NCBI RefSeq assembly: GCF_009664835.1
Contig: NZ_CP045929.1
Span: 1,860,001-1,924,000, forward strand
Length of the DNA: 64,000 nt
Source: Allosaccharopolyspora coralli
GTDB lineage: Bacteria; Actinomycetota; Actinomycetes; Mycobacteriales; Pseudonocardiaceae
Reading direction: 5' to 3'
Each line of letters starts with the position of its first letter. Position 1 is the first letter of the stretch. The notes beneath the pieces were generated by a model. That model did not search any database. It was given only the letters and a program-made list of their open reading frames with translations, and was not told the origin of the DNA. Made by a program: the position numbers and the translations under genes. Shown here in pieces: positions 8,021-16,889 of the stretch.

Positions 8021-10158
8021 CCGGCGGGACGTTCGAGCGGCCTCGCCGGGAGGTCGCCGAAGCCTGGACGCGGGAGATCTTCGCGACGAGTTTCGTGCCG
8101 ATGTCCCGCGTCGAGGTCGTCGACCTGTTGGACGCCGCGCTGGGCCGTCTCGTCGACGCGGTGGTCCTGCCGGTGTCCGCTCGCCGCGCAGGCGAGCAGC
8201 TCGGTAGCGATCTGGTGGGGTGGCATTTCCGCACTCCGGCCGCCCTGGAACGCAGCGTTCGGCTGCTCTCGGCGCGCCTGCCGGAGCTGATCGGCGAGTC
8301 GCCCGGCCGGGACAGCCGGATCGCGGACGTGCTCGCCACGGTGGCGGGCGGTTTCGCCACGGCCGTCCACGAGTCGACGTTGCACCAGCAGGACGTCATT
8401 CAGCAGGCGGTCCTGCGTGCCCGGGACGAGGCGGAACGGGAGCTCGGCGCCAGCGAGGCGCGGTTCCGTGCCGTGTTCAGCGACTCCGCACTGGGCATCG
8501 CCATCGGCGCGTTGGACGGCACCATCGAGGACGCCAACGACGCGATGGTGCGCATCTTTCGGACCACGCTCGACGACCTCGTGGGCCGGACCGTGTTCGA
8601 CCTGCTGGACCCGGAGTGGGCGGCGGCGATCCGTCCGGCGTGCGCGGATCTTGCGCACGGCACGATCGACCGCCTCGGCGAAGTCACCCGCACCACGACC
8701 GAGGACGGCTCACACGTCTGGACCCAGCTCTCGGCGTCGCTGGTGCGCCGGTCGAGCGGACCGGACGAGGCCGACGGCCGCCGGGGCTCGGACTACGTGG
8801 TGATGCTCTGGGAGGACATCACCGAACGCCACATGCTCCAGGAGCAGCTGCGCAGGCAGGCGACTCACGACCCGCTCACCGGACTGGCCAACCGGACGCT
8901 GCTGACGCTGCGGTTGCAGGACGCGCTCACCGGCACTCACGACGAGCGCCGGGTCGGGCTCTGCTACTTCGACCTCGACGGTTTCAAGGCGATCAACGAC
9001 AGCCTCGGGCACCCCATCGGCGACGACCTGCTGCGCGCGACTGCCCAACGGCTCCAGGCCACCGCCGCCGAGGTCGGCGCGCTCGCGGCGAGGATGGGCG
9101 GTGACGAGTTCGTGGTGCTCGTGCCGGACAGTGCCGGGCCGCCTGCGGTGCTCGAATTGGTCGAGACTCTGCTGCGGGAGGTGCTGAGCCCGGTACGCCT
9201 CGGCGGGCACGAACTCACCGTCTCGGCGAGCGTTGGCGTCGTCGAACGTCCCGTCGCCCGTACCGACGCAGGCGAGCTTCTCCGCGACGCCGACATCACG
9301 CTGTACCGCGCCAAGGGTGAGGGCAAGGCGCAGTGGGTGCTGTTCGAATCCGACGTCGACGAGGCTTCCCGTCGACGGTTCCGGCTGTCGGCGACGATGC
9401 CAGCGGCTCTCGACGACGACGAGTTCTACGTCGAGTACCGGCAGGCACGCCACCACCCGGGTGGCGAACTCGTGGCCGTCGAGGCGGACGTGCGCTGGGA
9501 CCATCCGGAGCTCGGGGAACTGTGCTCGACGGAGTTCCTGCCGTTGGCACAGGAGACCGGACTCGTCGTCCGCCTCGGAAATTGGGCGCTGCGGCAGATC
9601 TGCACGCACGCCTTCGGGTGGCAGCAGCGGCTCGGGGACGAGGCGCCGACGGTGGCCGTCACGCTCTCGGAGCGACACTTCCGCGACCCGGGCCTGGTCG
9701 GTGGGCTGCGGTCCGTGCTCGCCGACACCGGACTCCGGCCGGACAAACTGTGCGTGGTGGTGCCGGAGTCGGTGCTCTTCGACGAGGACGACGACCCGGT
9801 CGACACGGTCGAGATCCTGCAGGGGCTCGGCATCACGCTCGTCGTCGACGGTTTTGGTGGCGACCTGCGCCGCTTGCCCCGGTTGCGGGAGCTGCGGATG
9901 AACGCGGTGAAGATTTCCGGGCCGTACGTGGCCGGCTATGCGGCCGAGCACGGGCCCGACCCGCTCGACGAACACGTCGTGCGCAGCCTCGTGCGCGCCG
10001 CAGAACTGCTCGGATTCTCGGTCGTGGCCGACGGCGTCGATGACGAGGCGCAGGCCGCTCGGCTGGCCTCGGACGGTGTGCGGATCGTGCAGGGCGAGGC
10101 CGCCGGGTCGCGCGTGTCCGCGATGGAGATCGAACTCGCCGTCGCTGCCGCGTGCTGA
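8017..10158 (+). CDS. PAS-GGDEF-EAL protein (diguanylate cyclase with degenerate EAL)
   Basis: About 713 residues. Residues 1-150 form an uncharacterised sensor-like region, followed by a PAS domain (ARFRAVFSDSALGIAIGALDGTIEDANDAM, about 150-270). The GGDEF domain (about 290-440) keeps the active site RMGGDEFVVLV and the upstream FDLDGFKAINDSLGH, so c-di-GMP synthesis is plausible. The EAL-type domain (about 460-700) is divergent: VAVEADVRW replaces EAL-VRW and the metal motif reads VDGFGGD instead of DDFGTG, so hydrolysis is doubtful. The GTG at 8017 overlaps the stop of the methyltransferase gene; the frame is open further upstream but lies inside that gene. No membrane segment is seen. Confidence 0.9.
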   Translation: MTGGTFERPRREVAEAWTREIFATSFVPMSRVEVVDLLDAALGRLVDAVVLPVSARRAGEQLGSDLVGWHFRTPAALERSVRLLSARLPELIGESPGRDSRIADVLATVAGGFATAVHESTLHQQDVIQQAVLRARDEAERELGASEARFRAVFSDSALGIAIGALDGTIEDANDAMVRIFRTTLDDLVGRTVFDLLDPEWAAAIRPACADLAHGTIDRLGEVTRTTTEDGSHVWTQLSASLVRRSSGPDEADGRRGSDYVVMLWEDITERHMLQEQLRRQATHDPLTGLANRTLLTLRLQDALTGTHDERRVGLCYFDLDGFKAINDSLGHPIGDDLLRATAQRLQATAAEVGALAARMGGDEFVVLVPDSAGPPAVLELVETLLREVLSPVRLGGHELTVSASVGVVERPVARTDAGELLRDADITLYRAKGEGKAQWVLFESDVDEASRRRFRLSATMPAALDDDEFYVEYRQARHHPGGELVAVEADVRWDHPELGELCSTEFLPLAQETGLVVRLGNWALRQICTHAFGWQQRLGDEAPTVAVTLSERHFRDPGLVGGLRSVLADTGLRPDKLCVVVPESVLFDEDDDPVDTVEILQGLGITLVVDGFGGDLRRLPRLRELRMNAVKISGPYVAGYAAEHGPDPLDEHVVRSLVRAAELLGFSVVADGVDDEAQAARLASDGVRIVQGEAAGSRVSAMEIELAVAAAC

Positions 10159-10275
10159 GAACACGTGCGGCCTGCGGTGGCCTGCGGGAAACGGGCTGCG
10201 GCGAGCCGATAGCATCGTGGCGCACACCCCGTGACGACCCGTGCCGGTGCCACCGGCACCACCTGAGGAGTGACC

Positions 10276-12339
10276 GTGTCCGTTCTGCCGCCCGAAGCCC
10301 AGCACGCCACCAGGCTGAAGGTTCCGGCGGGCACGACGGCCGGCGACGTCGTGCGTCAGGCGGAACTGCCCTCCCAGGGCGAGGACGCGATCGTGGTCGT
10401 GCGCGACGCCGACGGCGAGCTGCGCGATCTGGCCTGGGCCCCGGAGTCCGACACCGAGGTCGAGGCGGTCGCCGCAGGCACCGAAGCCGGGCGCAGCGTC
10501 ATCCGGCACTCGGCGGCGCACTTGCTCGCCCAAGCAGTGCAGGACCTGTTCTCCGACGCCAAGCTCGGCATCGGCCCCCCGGTCAAGGACGGCTTCTACT
10601 ACGACTTCGACGTCGAGCGCCCGTTCACCCCGGAGGATCTGCAGGCGCTGGAGAAGCGCATGAAGCAGCTCGCCAAATCCGGGCAGAAGTTCTCCCGCCG
10701 CACGCTGGACTCCATCGAGGCCGCCCGCGAAGAACTGGCAGACGAGCCCTACAAGCTGGAGCTGGTGGACCTCAAGTCGGACTCCGAGGAGGTCGACACG
10801 AGCGAGGTCATGGAGGTCGGCGCCGGCGACCTGACCGTCTACGACAACGTCGACCGGCACGGCGAGGTCGTGTGGGGGGACCTCTGCCGGGGACCGCACG
10901 TGCCGCACACCCGGTTCATCCCGGCGTTCAAGCTCACCCGCGTGGCCGCCGCCTACTGGCGGGGGGACCAGAACAACCAGCAGTTGCAGCGGGTCTACGG
11001 CACCGCGTGGGAGTCGAAGGACAAACTCGACGAGCACCTGGAGTGGCTCGCCGAGGCCGAACGTCGTGATCACCGCAGGCTCGGCGCCGAGCTGGACCTG
11101 TTCTCCTTCCCCGAGGAGGTCGGCTCCGGCCTGCCGGTGTTCCACCCCAAGGGCGGCATCATCCGCCGCGAGATGGAGGACTACTCGCGGCGCAGGCACG
11201 AGGAGGCGGGCTACGAGTTCGTCAACTCCCCGCACATCACCAAGTCCGCGCTGTTCGAGACCTCGGGTCACCTGAGCTGGTACAAGGACGGCATGTTCCC
11301 GGCGATGCACCTGGACGAGGAGCGCAACGCCGACGGGGAGATCACCAAACCGGGGCAGGACTACTACCTCAAGCCGATGAACTGCCCGTTCCACAACCTG
11401 ATCTACCGTTCGCGCGGGAGGTCCTACCGGGAGCTGCCGCTGCGCTTGTTCGAGTTCGGTTCGGTGTACCGCTACGAGAAGTCCGGTGTGGTGCACGGGT
11501 TGACTCGGGTGCGGGGCATGACCCAGGACGACGCGCACATCTACTGCATGCCCGCGCAACTGCAGGACGAACTGAAATCGTTGCTGGAGTTCGTGCTGGA
11601 CCTGCTGCGCGACTACGGCCTCGAAGACTTCTACCTCGAGCTCTCGACCCGCAACGACGAGAAGTACGTCGGCGACGACGAGAGCTGGCGGATTGCCACC
11701 GAGGCGCTGCGCGAGGCGGCCGAGTCCTCGGGGCTGGAACTGGTGCCGGACCCGGGCGGGGCGGCGTTCTACGGCCCGAAGGTCTCGGTGCAGGCCAAGG
11801 ACGCCCTCGGGCGCAGCTGGCAGATGTCGACCATCCAGGTCGACTACCACCTGCCGGAGCTCTTCGACCTGGAGTTCACCGCCCCGGACGGCAGCAAGCA
11901 GCGGCCGATCAAGATCCACCGCGCGCTGTTCGGGTCGATCGAGCGGTTCTTCGGGGTCCTCACCGAGCACTACGCGGGCGCGTTCCCCGCGTGGCTCGCG
12001 CCGGTGCAGGTGGTCGGAATCCCGATCGCAGACGAGCACGTGCCGCACCTGCAGCAGGTGCAGAAAACCCTGCGCGGCAACGGCATTCGGATGGACGTCG
12101 ACGTCAGCGACGACCGGATGCAGAAGAAGATCCGCAACCACACCACGCAGAAGGTCCCGTTCCTGCTGCTGGCGGGCGGTAAGGACGTGGAGGCCGGTGC
12201 GGTCTCGTTCCGCTTCCGCGACGGTACCCAGATCAACGGTGTCCCGGTCGAGAGTGCGGTGGGGGCGTTGCAGCGCTGGATCGGGCGGCGAGAGAACGCC
12301 TCGCCGACGGAGGAGAACGTACAGGCGGAACTCGCGTGA
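10276..12339 (+). CDS. thrS: Threonyl-tRNA synthetase
   Basis: About 687 residues, class II synthetase charging tRNA-Thr. Domains in order: N-terminal TGS (about 1-70); editing domain with [11 protein letters not shown], the family HxxxH motif; the catalytic core with motif 2 around [19 protein letters not shown]; and a C-terminal anticodon-binding domain. Zinc ligands are present in [16 protein letters not shown] and [11 protein letters not shown] choose GTG 10276, six bases after GAGGAG; a GTG at 10270 would overlap that site. The HIT gene begins inside its stop codon, so the two are coupled. Confidence 0.97.
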   Translation: MSVLPPEAQHATRLKVPAGTTAGDVVRQAELPSQGEDAIVVVRDADGELRDLAWAPESDTEVEAVAAGTEAGRSVIRHSAAHLLAQAVQDLFSDAKLGIGPPVKDGFYYDFDVERPFTPEDLQALEKRMKQLAKSGQKFSRRTLDSIEAAREELADEPYKLELVDLKSDSEEVDTSEVMEVGAGDLTVYDNVDRHGEVVWGDLCRGPHVPHTRFIPAFKLTRVAAAYWRGDQNNQQLQRVYGTAWESKDKLDEHLEWLAEAERRDHRRLGAELDLFSFPEEVGSGLPVFHPKGGIIRREMEDYSRRRHEEAGYEFVNSPHITKSALFETSGHLSWYKDGMFPAMHLDEERNADGEITKPGQDYYLKPMNCPFHNLIYRSRGRSYRELPLRLFEFGSVYRYEKSGVVHGLTRVRGMTQDDAHIYCMPAQLQDELKSLLEFVLDLLRDYGLEDFYLELSTRNDEKYVGDDESWRIATEALREAAESSGLELVPDPGGAAFYGPKVSVQAKDALGRSWQMSTIQVDYHLPELFDLEFTAPDGSKQRPIKIHRALFGSIERFFGVLTEHYAGAFPAWLAPVQVVGIPIADEHVPHLQQVQKTLRGNGIRMDVDVSDDRMQKKIRNHTTQKVPFLLLAGGKDVEAGAVSFRFRDGTQINGVPVESAVGALQRWIGRRENASPTEENVQAELA

Positions 12340-12923
12340 CCTCGGAACCGCACACCGACCCGGCGCCCGTGCCGGAGCCGGAACTGACCGAGCAGGAAGG
12401 CGTCGGGGTCTCCGACGCCTTGCAACGGCTGTGGACGCCGCACCGGATGGCCTACATCCTCGGCGAGAACAAGCCGGACAGCGACAGCAGCGACGGGTGC
12501 CCGTTCTGCCGTGTTCTGGACTCCGAACAGGCCGACGAGGACACGCTCGTCGTGGCCCGTGGCGAGCTGGTCTTCGCGATCCTCAATCTGTATCCGTACA
12601 ACCCTGGCCACCTGATGGTGCTGCCGTATCGGCATGTCGCCGACTACACGGAGCTCACGCCGGAGGAGACCGTCGCGGTCGCGGAGTTCACCCAGCAAGC
12701 GATGCGGGTGATCCGATCGGTCTCGGCGCCGCACGGTTTCAACATCGGCCTCAACCAGGGGCCGGTCGCGGGGGCAGGCATCGCCGCGCATCTGCACCAG
12801 CACATCGTGCCGCGCTGGGGCGGGGATTCGAACTTCATGCCGGTGATCGGCCACACGAAGGTGCTGCCGCAGCTGCTGGGGGACACCCGCTCCATGCTGG
12901 CCGAAGCCTGGACACGGACTTAG
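12336..12923 (+). CDS. HIT-family hydrolase/Ap4A phosphorylase-like
   Basis: A 195-residue histidine triad protein. The triad [10 protein letters not shown] is near residue 149 and a CPFC pair near residue 53. The product corresponds in position and motifs to mycobacterial Rv2613c, a diadenosine tetraphosphate phosphorylase. The assignment to Ap4A is from family and synteny; generic nucleoside phosphoramidase activity is possible. The GTG start overlaps the thrS stop by four bases. In mycobacteria the phosphatidylinositol-phosphate synthase follows directly; here repeats and yceI intervene. Confidence 0.9.
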   Translation: MTSEPHTDPAPVPEPELTEQEGVGVSDALQRLWTPHRMAYILGENKPDSDSSDGCPFCRVLDSEQADEDTLVVARGELVFAILNLYPYNPGHLMVLPYRHVADYTELTPEETVAVAEFTQQAMRVIRSVSAPHGFNIGLNQGPVAGAGIAAHLHQHIVPRWGGDSNFMPVIGHTKVLPQLLGDTRSMLAEAWTRT

Positions 12924-12961
12924 TAGAACTCCTGACAGGAGTCTTGCTTGGTGGGTCGGGT

Positions 12962-13062
12962 GGCGGAACCTCAGCGCCGTCCTCGCTGCGGGATCGATTT
13001 CTTGAGTAGCGACCTACGCGGCGAGAATCGCTGTCCTCGCGAGGACGGCGCTGAGAACCCGC
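12962..13062 (+). ncRNA. Candidate structured RNA element (repeat family A, copy 2, full core)
   Basis: A 100-base element with nested helices. GCGG (12963-12966) pairs with CCGC (13059-13062). An AAC/AAC symmetric internal loop follows on both sides. CTCAGCGCCGTCCTCGC (12970-12986) pairs perfectly over 17 bp with 13039-13055. Inside, CGATT/AATCG and GTAG/CTAC form a second hairpin around CTTGAGTAGCGACCTACGCGGCGA. Copies at 32653-32753 and 14624-14663 keep the conserved loop words while stem bases change together. It lies between the HIT gene and yceI. Whether it is transcribed as a functional RNA is unknown. Confidence 0.45.
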
Positions 13063-13105
13063 GGGTGGTCGGGCTGCGTACGTGGTGTCCGCTGAGCGGC
13101 TCCGC

Positions 13106-13140
13106 CACGGACCCACCCACGCAAACCAACCCGCGCGATC
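13106..13140 (-). repeat. Repeat family A flank module, minus orientation
   Basis: Read on the minus strand this is GCGGGTTGGTTTGCGTGGG followed by GGGTCCGTGGCGGA. It is the 5' flank module seen at 25716, 49755 and (minus strand) 4551-4585. It lies downstream of the yceI stop codon and in opposite orientation to the copy upstream of yceI at 13795-13905. Confidence 0.5.
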
Positions 13141-13153
13141 CCCTACGTGTTGT

Positions 13154-13693
13154 TCAGCCGCGCAGGTGGGCTTCGATCTCCAGGACGAGCTTGACCTTCT
13201 CGCCCAGCATCGCGCCACCGTCCGGGCCGACGCCGAACTCGGTGCGGTCGAGGGTGGTCGTGGCGGACAGGCCGAGCATCGAGCCGCCGTTGCCGTTGTC
13301 GGCGATGCCGCCGAACTCGACGTCGAGCGAGACGGGGCGGGTCACGCCGTGCAGCGTCAGTTCCCCGTCGAGCACGTAGTCCTCGCCGCTGGGGCGCACC
13401 GCGGTGGAGCGGAACGTGGCGGTGGGGTGGGTGGCGACGTCGAGGAAGTCGGCCTGGCGCACGTGCTCGTCGCGGTCGCCGTTGCCGGTGTTGACCGACG
13501 CGGTGTCGATGGTGGCGGTCACCGAGGACTCGAGCGGGTCCGCGGCGGTGACGATCTCGCCCTGCAGACGGTCGAACCGCCCGCGCGAGCGCCCGACCCC
13601 GAGGTGACGCAGGGTGAACTCGAGGTGGGAGTGGACCGCGTCGATGTCCCAGGTGCCGGCGACATAGCCGGGGATCTCGGTGGCGGTGGTCAA
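13154..13693 (-). CDS. YceI family protein
   Basis: About 179 residues, a lipocalin-like YceI domain expected to bind a polyisoprenoid or other hydrophobic ligand. Family signatures are GTWDIDAVHSHLEFTLRHLGV near the start, RDEHVRQADFLDVATHPTATF in the middle, and FGVGPDGGAMLGEKVKLVLEIEA at the end. No signal peptide is visible, as in most actinobacterial cytoplasmic YceI proteins. The start is a TTG at 13693 with AGGAGG five bases upstream; the frame is open further but unrelated to the family. A MarR-like operator palindrome sits about 25 bases upstream. The gene is inverted relative to its neighbours and bracketed by repeat family A. Confidence 0.88.
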   Translation of the reverse strand: MTTATEIPGYVAGTWDIDAVHSHLEFTLRHLGVGRSRGRFDRLQGEIVTAADPLESSVTATIDTASVNTGNGDRDEHVRQADFLDVATHPTATFRSTAVRPSGEDYVLDGELTLHGVTRPVSLDVEFGGIADNGNGGSMLGLSATTTLDRTEFGVGPDGGAMLGEKVKLVLEIEAHLRG

Positions 13694-13716
13694 GTCTACC
13701 TCCTGAACAGAACTCA

Positions 13717-13730
13717 GTTGACGATTCAAC
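13717..13730. promoter_or_regulatory. Palindromic operator upstream of yceI (MarR-like)
   Basis: GTTGACGATTCAAC has perfect 5-bp arms (GTTGA/TCAAC) around four bases. TTGA-N4-TCAA palindromes are common operators of MarR-family repressors, and actinobacterial yceI genes often pair with a MarR gene. Its position, 24-37 bases before the yceI start, would overlap the promoter. No MarR gene is in the window. Confidence 0.4.
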
Positions 13731-13794
13731 AACAGTGAGTGTGTCAGTCCGCATTCCCGGTACCGAGTGGGCCCCACCACTGATCGGGTCCGAC

Positions 13795-13905
13795 AACGAG
13801 GTGGTCGGGTTGATCTGCGTGGTTGGATGGCGGGACTCACTTCACGGCCGGTCCGCGTAGGGCGCGGTGTGCCTGACCGCAGCCTCGATCCAGGCGCACT
13901 CTAAG
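13795..13905 (+). repeat. Intergenic modular repeat, family A, copy 3
   Basis: Contains the flank module TCGGGTTGATCTGCGTGG and, at 13862-13899, the terminal module GTGTGCCTGACCGCAGCCTC. The terminal module recurs at 25829-25864 and 49905-49944 with few changes. It lies between yceI and the pgsA-like gene, upstream of yceI and inverted with respect to the module at 13106-13140. Confidence 0.55.
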
Positions 13906-13951
13906 CTGCAAGCACTGATGTGTCCGGGGCAGGAAGTGGACGGCCGAAGCG

Positions 13952-14557
13952 ATGCTCAACTTCTTCACACGGGCTTCGGTGTCCCGGCTGGTCGATCCGA
14001 TCGGCCACTGGCTCGTGCGTCGCGGGCTCTCGCCGAACGTGGTGACGGTGATCGGCACCGTCGCCACCGCCGCTGCCGCGCTGTGGTTCTACCCCCGGGG
14101 TGAGCTGTTCGTCGGCACGGTCGTGGTGACCGTGTTCCTGTTCTTCGACCTGCTCGACGGGGCGATGGCTCGCACCCTCAACCGCGCGACCAGCTTCGGT
14201 GCCGTGCTCGACGCCAGCTGCGACCGCATCGCCGACGCGGTGCTGTTCGGCTCGCTGGTGTGGTGGGCCCTGGTCGTGGACGACAATGAGTCGCGCGGGC
14301 TCGGGCTGCTCGTCTGCCTCGGCGGCGCGCAGGTGATCTCGTATGTGAAGGCCCGCGCGGAGGCCAACGGGCTGACCGCCGACGGCGGAGTGGCCGAGCG
14401 GGCGGAACGGTTCGTGGTGATCCTCGTCGCCGTCGGTCTGCACGGACTCGGCGTGCCCTACGTGCTCGACGCCGCGATCTGGCTGCTGGTGCTGCTGATC
14501 GTGCTCACCGTGGTGCAGCGGCTCGTGCGCGTGCACTCCCCAAGGGCCCGCACGTGA
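13952..14557 (+). CDS. pgsA: CDP-alcohol phosphatidyltransferase (PgsA/PIP synthase type)
   Basis: A 201-residue integral membrane enzyme. The CDP-alcohol phosphotransferase signature D-G-x2-A-R-x8-G-x3-D-x3-D is fully present (LLDGAMARTLNRATSFGAVL followed by DASCD, about residues 68-92). Hydrophobic helices surround it. The ortholog following thrS and HIT in mycobacteria (Rv2612c) makes phosphatidylinositol phosphate from CDP-diacylglycerol and inositol phosphate, so this is probably the PI-pathway synthase rather than a phosphatidylglycerophosphate synthase. The acyltransferase and pimA genes that follow it in mycobacteria are absent. ATG 13952 has a weak GGAAG-type site upstream. Confidence 0.83.
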   Translation: MLNFFTRASVSRLVDPIGHWLVRRGLSPNVVTVIGTVATAAAALWFYPRGELFVGTVVVTVFLFFDLLDGAMARTLNRATSFGAVLDASCDRIADAVLFGSLVWWALVVDDNESRGLGLLVCLGGAQVISYVKARAEANGLTADGGVAERAERFVVILVAVGLHGLGVPYVLDAAIWLLVLLIVLTVVQRLVRVHSPRART

Positions 14558-14570
14558 CAGGGCATCTTGA

Positions 14571-14703
14571 AACCGGCGCAAGTGGTCCGGTACCACCCCG
14601 CCGGGTTCGTGCCTTGCGGCGTTGGGGCCTTCTTGAGTACCCGGTGTACGCGGCGAGAACCCCTTCCTTCAGTGGCACGGACTCCGAACGCCGGAGCCAC
14701 TCA
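14571..14703 (+). ncRNA. Candidate structured element (repeat family A, copy 4)
   Basis: Holds the conserved core words TTCTTGAGTAC and GTACGCGGCGAGAA (14630-14659). GTAC (14637-14640) pairs with GTAC (14646-14649), GGGG (14624-14627) with CCCC (14660-14663), and TTC with GAA, so helices are kept although sequence differs from copy 2. A separate hairpin AGTGGC/GCCACT (14671-14702) follows. It lies between the convergent pgsA and EF-G2 genes. Confidence 0.42.
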
Positions 14704-14777
14704 CCTTGCCGCGGCTGGGCGCGTGTGAGGCGTGACCTACGAGCACGCATGTCAGTTCCCGAATGCCCTCTGAGCAG

Positions 14778-16889
14778 TCACGTCGGGGCCGGTTCGTAAC
14801 TGCTGAAGTTGCGGGTGAAGGTCGCGCTGCCGGAGCTCAGCGACCGTACGTTGACCGAGTAGCGGACGAGTTCACTCGCGGGAACGTGCGCACGGACCAC
14901 GGTCCAGCCCGTGTCCTCCGGCTCGGTGCCCACGACCTTGCCGCGCCTGCTGGAGAGGTCGCCGAGGATCGCGCCGAGGTGCTCGTCGGGCAGGCGCACC
15001 GCGACCTCGTCCACCGGTTCCAACGTGGTCAGTCCCGCCTGCTCGGCGGCGGCCTTCAGCGCCAGCGAACCGGCCGTCTGGAAAGCGGAGTCGGAGGAGT
15101 CGACGCTGTGCGCCTTGCCGTCCACGAGCGTCACGCGCAGGTCCACCAACGGCTGTCCCTCGGCGAGGCCCTTCTCGGCCTGGGCCCGGACGCCTTTCTC
15201 CACGCTGGGGATGAACTGGCGTGGGACCGCGCCGCCGACGACCTTGTCCAGGAACTCGAAGCCCGAGCCGCGCGGCAACGGCTCGACCTCGATGTCGCAG
15301 ACGGCGTACTGGCCATGACCGCCGGACTGTTTGACGTGCTTGCCGTGGCCGTTGGCCGCTTGGGCGAAGGTCTGGCGGAAAGCCACCCGGATCGGCTCGG
15401 TCTCGATCTCGGCGCCGCCCTCGCGCAGGCGTTGTAGTGCCACGTCGGCGTGCGCCTCGCCCATGCACCACAGCACGAGCTGATGGGTCTCGGTGTCGCG
15501 GTCGAGCCGCAGCGTCGGGTCGGCGGCGATGAGCCGGTTGAGGTTGCGTGCCATGGCGTCCTCGTCGCTGCGGTTGCGCGCGACGACGGCGATCGGCAAC
15601 AGCGGTTCCGGCATCGGCCACGGCGTGAGCAACAGCGGGTCCGACGGATCGGAGACGGTGTCCCCGGTCTCTGCCGAGCCGATCTTCGTCAGGGCGCACA
15701 GGTCGCCGGCCACACAGTGAGCCACGGCGCGCAAGGAAGCCCCGAGCGGGGAGTAGACGTGCGCGACCTTCTCGTCCTCGTCGTGGTCGGGATGACCGCG
15801 CTCGGCCATGCCGTGCCCGGAGACGTGGACGGAGCGTTCCGGCAGCAGCGTCCCGGAGAACACCCGCGCCAGTGAGACACGCCCCACGTACGAGTCCGCC
15901 GAGGTGTGCACGATCTCGGCGGCGAGCGGTCCGTCCGGATCCGGCGTGAGGCGCCGGGGCGAGCGTCCCTGCGGGTCGGTGAACTCGGCGATGGTGTGTT
16001 CCTTCGGGGACGGGAATCCGCGGGTGATGCCGTCGAGCAGCTCGGCGAGACCGACGCCGGACTCGGCACACACCGGCAGGACCGGATGCAATTCGCCTCG
16101 TGCGACCGCGGTCTCCAGGTCGGCGACGAGTGTGTCCTCGTCGATGTCCTCACCCGCGAGATAGCGATCCATCAGCGCCTCGTCCTCGCTCTCCGAGATG
16201 ATCGCTTCGAGGAGCTCGCCCCGCTGCGGGCCGACGGCGGCCCGGGTCGCCTCGTCCGCGCGATCCACCACCGCCGTCGACCCGGTCGAGTAGTCGTAGA
16301 TGTTCTCGGTGAGCACTCCGACGAGCCCGAGCAGTGTCCCGTCGGATGCGCGGTGCGGGAGATACAGCGGTACGACACCCGCCCCGAACGCTTCCTGACA
16401 GGCGGTCGTCGCGGCGTCGACGTCTGCCCGCGCGGCATCCAGCCGGGCGATCACCACCGCGCGCGGCATCCCGACGGTCGCGCATTCCTGCCACAGCGCG
16501 CGGGTCGCGGCGTCCACACCGTCCTGCGCTGCCACCACGAACAGCGCGGCGTCGGCGGCACGCAGTCCCGCCCGAACCTCACCGACGAAATCCGCGTACC
16601 CGGGAGTGTCGATCAGGTTGACCTTGCATTCGCCGTGCTCGACGGGAGCCACCGCCAGCCCGACCGAACGCTGCTGCTCGACCGAGGCGGCTTCGTGATC
16701 GCACACCGTGGTGCCGTCGGGGACCGAACCGGCCCTCGGTACTGTCCCGGTGAGCGCGAGCAGTGCCTCGATCAACGCGGTCTTGCCGGACGACGACGGC
16801 CCGACCAGCACGACGTTGCGCAGGGACGCGGGATCGGTCGGCGACGGTGCGGAAGCCGCCGGTGTCGTGCCGTTCTGCTTGTGTCCCAT
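14778..16889 (-). CDS. Elongation factor G-like protein EF-G2
   Basis: About 703 residues with the EF-G domain order: GTPase, domain II, and C-terminal domains III-V. P-loop GPSSSGKTALIEALL and G3 motif DTPGYADFV are present, but the G4 position reads ARLD instead of NKxD and the usual GHID of EF-G is replaced. This matches the actinobacterial EF-G2 group, a paralogue without normal translocation activity; its role is not settled. The start is ATG 16889, preceded by a GGGAG tract; the frame is open upstream only by chance. It is divergent from pdxS and converges on pgsA. Confidence 0.88.
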   Translation of the reverse strand: MGHKQNGTTPAASAPSPTDPASLRNVVLVGPSSSGKTALIEALLALTGTVPRAGSVPDGTTVCDHEAASVEQQRSVGLAVAPVEHGECKVNLIDTPGYADFVGEVRAGLRAADAALFVVAAQDGVDAATRALWQECATVGMPRAVVIARLDAARADVDAATTACQEAFGAGVVPLYLPHRASDGTLLGLVGVLTENIYDYSTGSTAVVDRADEATRAAVGPQRGELLEAIISESEDEALMDRYLAGEDIDEDTLVADLETAVARGELHPVLPVCAESGVGLAELLDGITRGFPSPKEHTIAEFTDPQGRSPRRLTPDPDGPLAAEIVHTSADSYVGRVSLARVFSGTLLPERSVHVSGHGMAERGHPDHDEDEKVAHVYSPLGASLRAVAHCVAGDLCALTKIGSAETGDTVSDPSDPLLLTPWPMPEPLLPIAVVARNRSDEDAMARNLNRLIAADPTLRLDRDTETHQLVLWCMGEAHADVALQRLREGGAEIETEPIRVAFRQTFAQAANGHGKHVKQSGGHGQYAVCDIEVEPLPRGSGFEFLDKVVGGAVPRQFIPSVEKGVRAQAEKGLAEGQPLVDLRVTLVDGKAHSVDSSDSAFQTAGSLALKAAAEQAGLTTLEPVDEVAVRLPDEHLGAILGDLSSRRGKVVGTEPEDTGWTVVRAHVPASELVRYSVNVRSLSSGSATFTRNFSSYEPAPT

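Noticed and set aside
10200-10275. T-box leader upstream of thrS
   Set aside because: The leader is too short and lacks the T-box and specifier hairpin; actinobacterial T-boxes are mainly upstream of ileS.
8710-12141. Very long open reading frame on the minus strand opposite the GGDEF-EAL and thrS genes
   Set aside because: It is antisense to two well-supported genes. High GC removes stop codons from the opposite strand, and its content (repeated histidine, leucine and arginine) matches no family.
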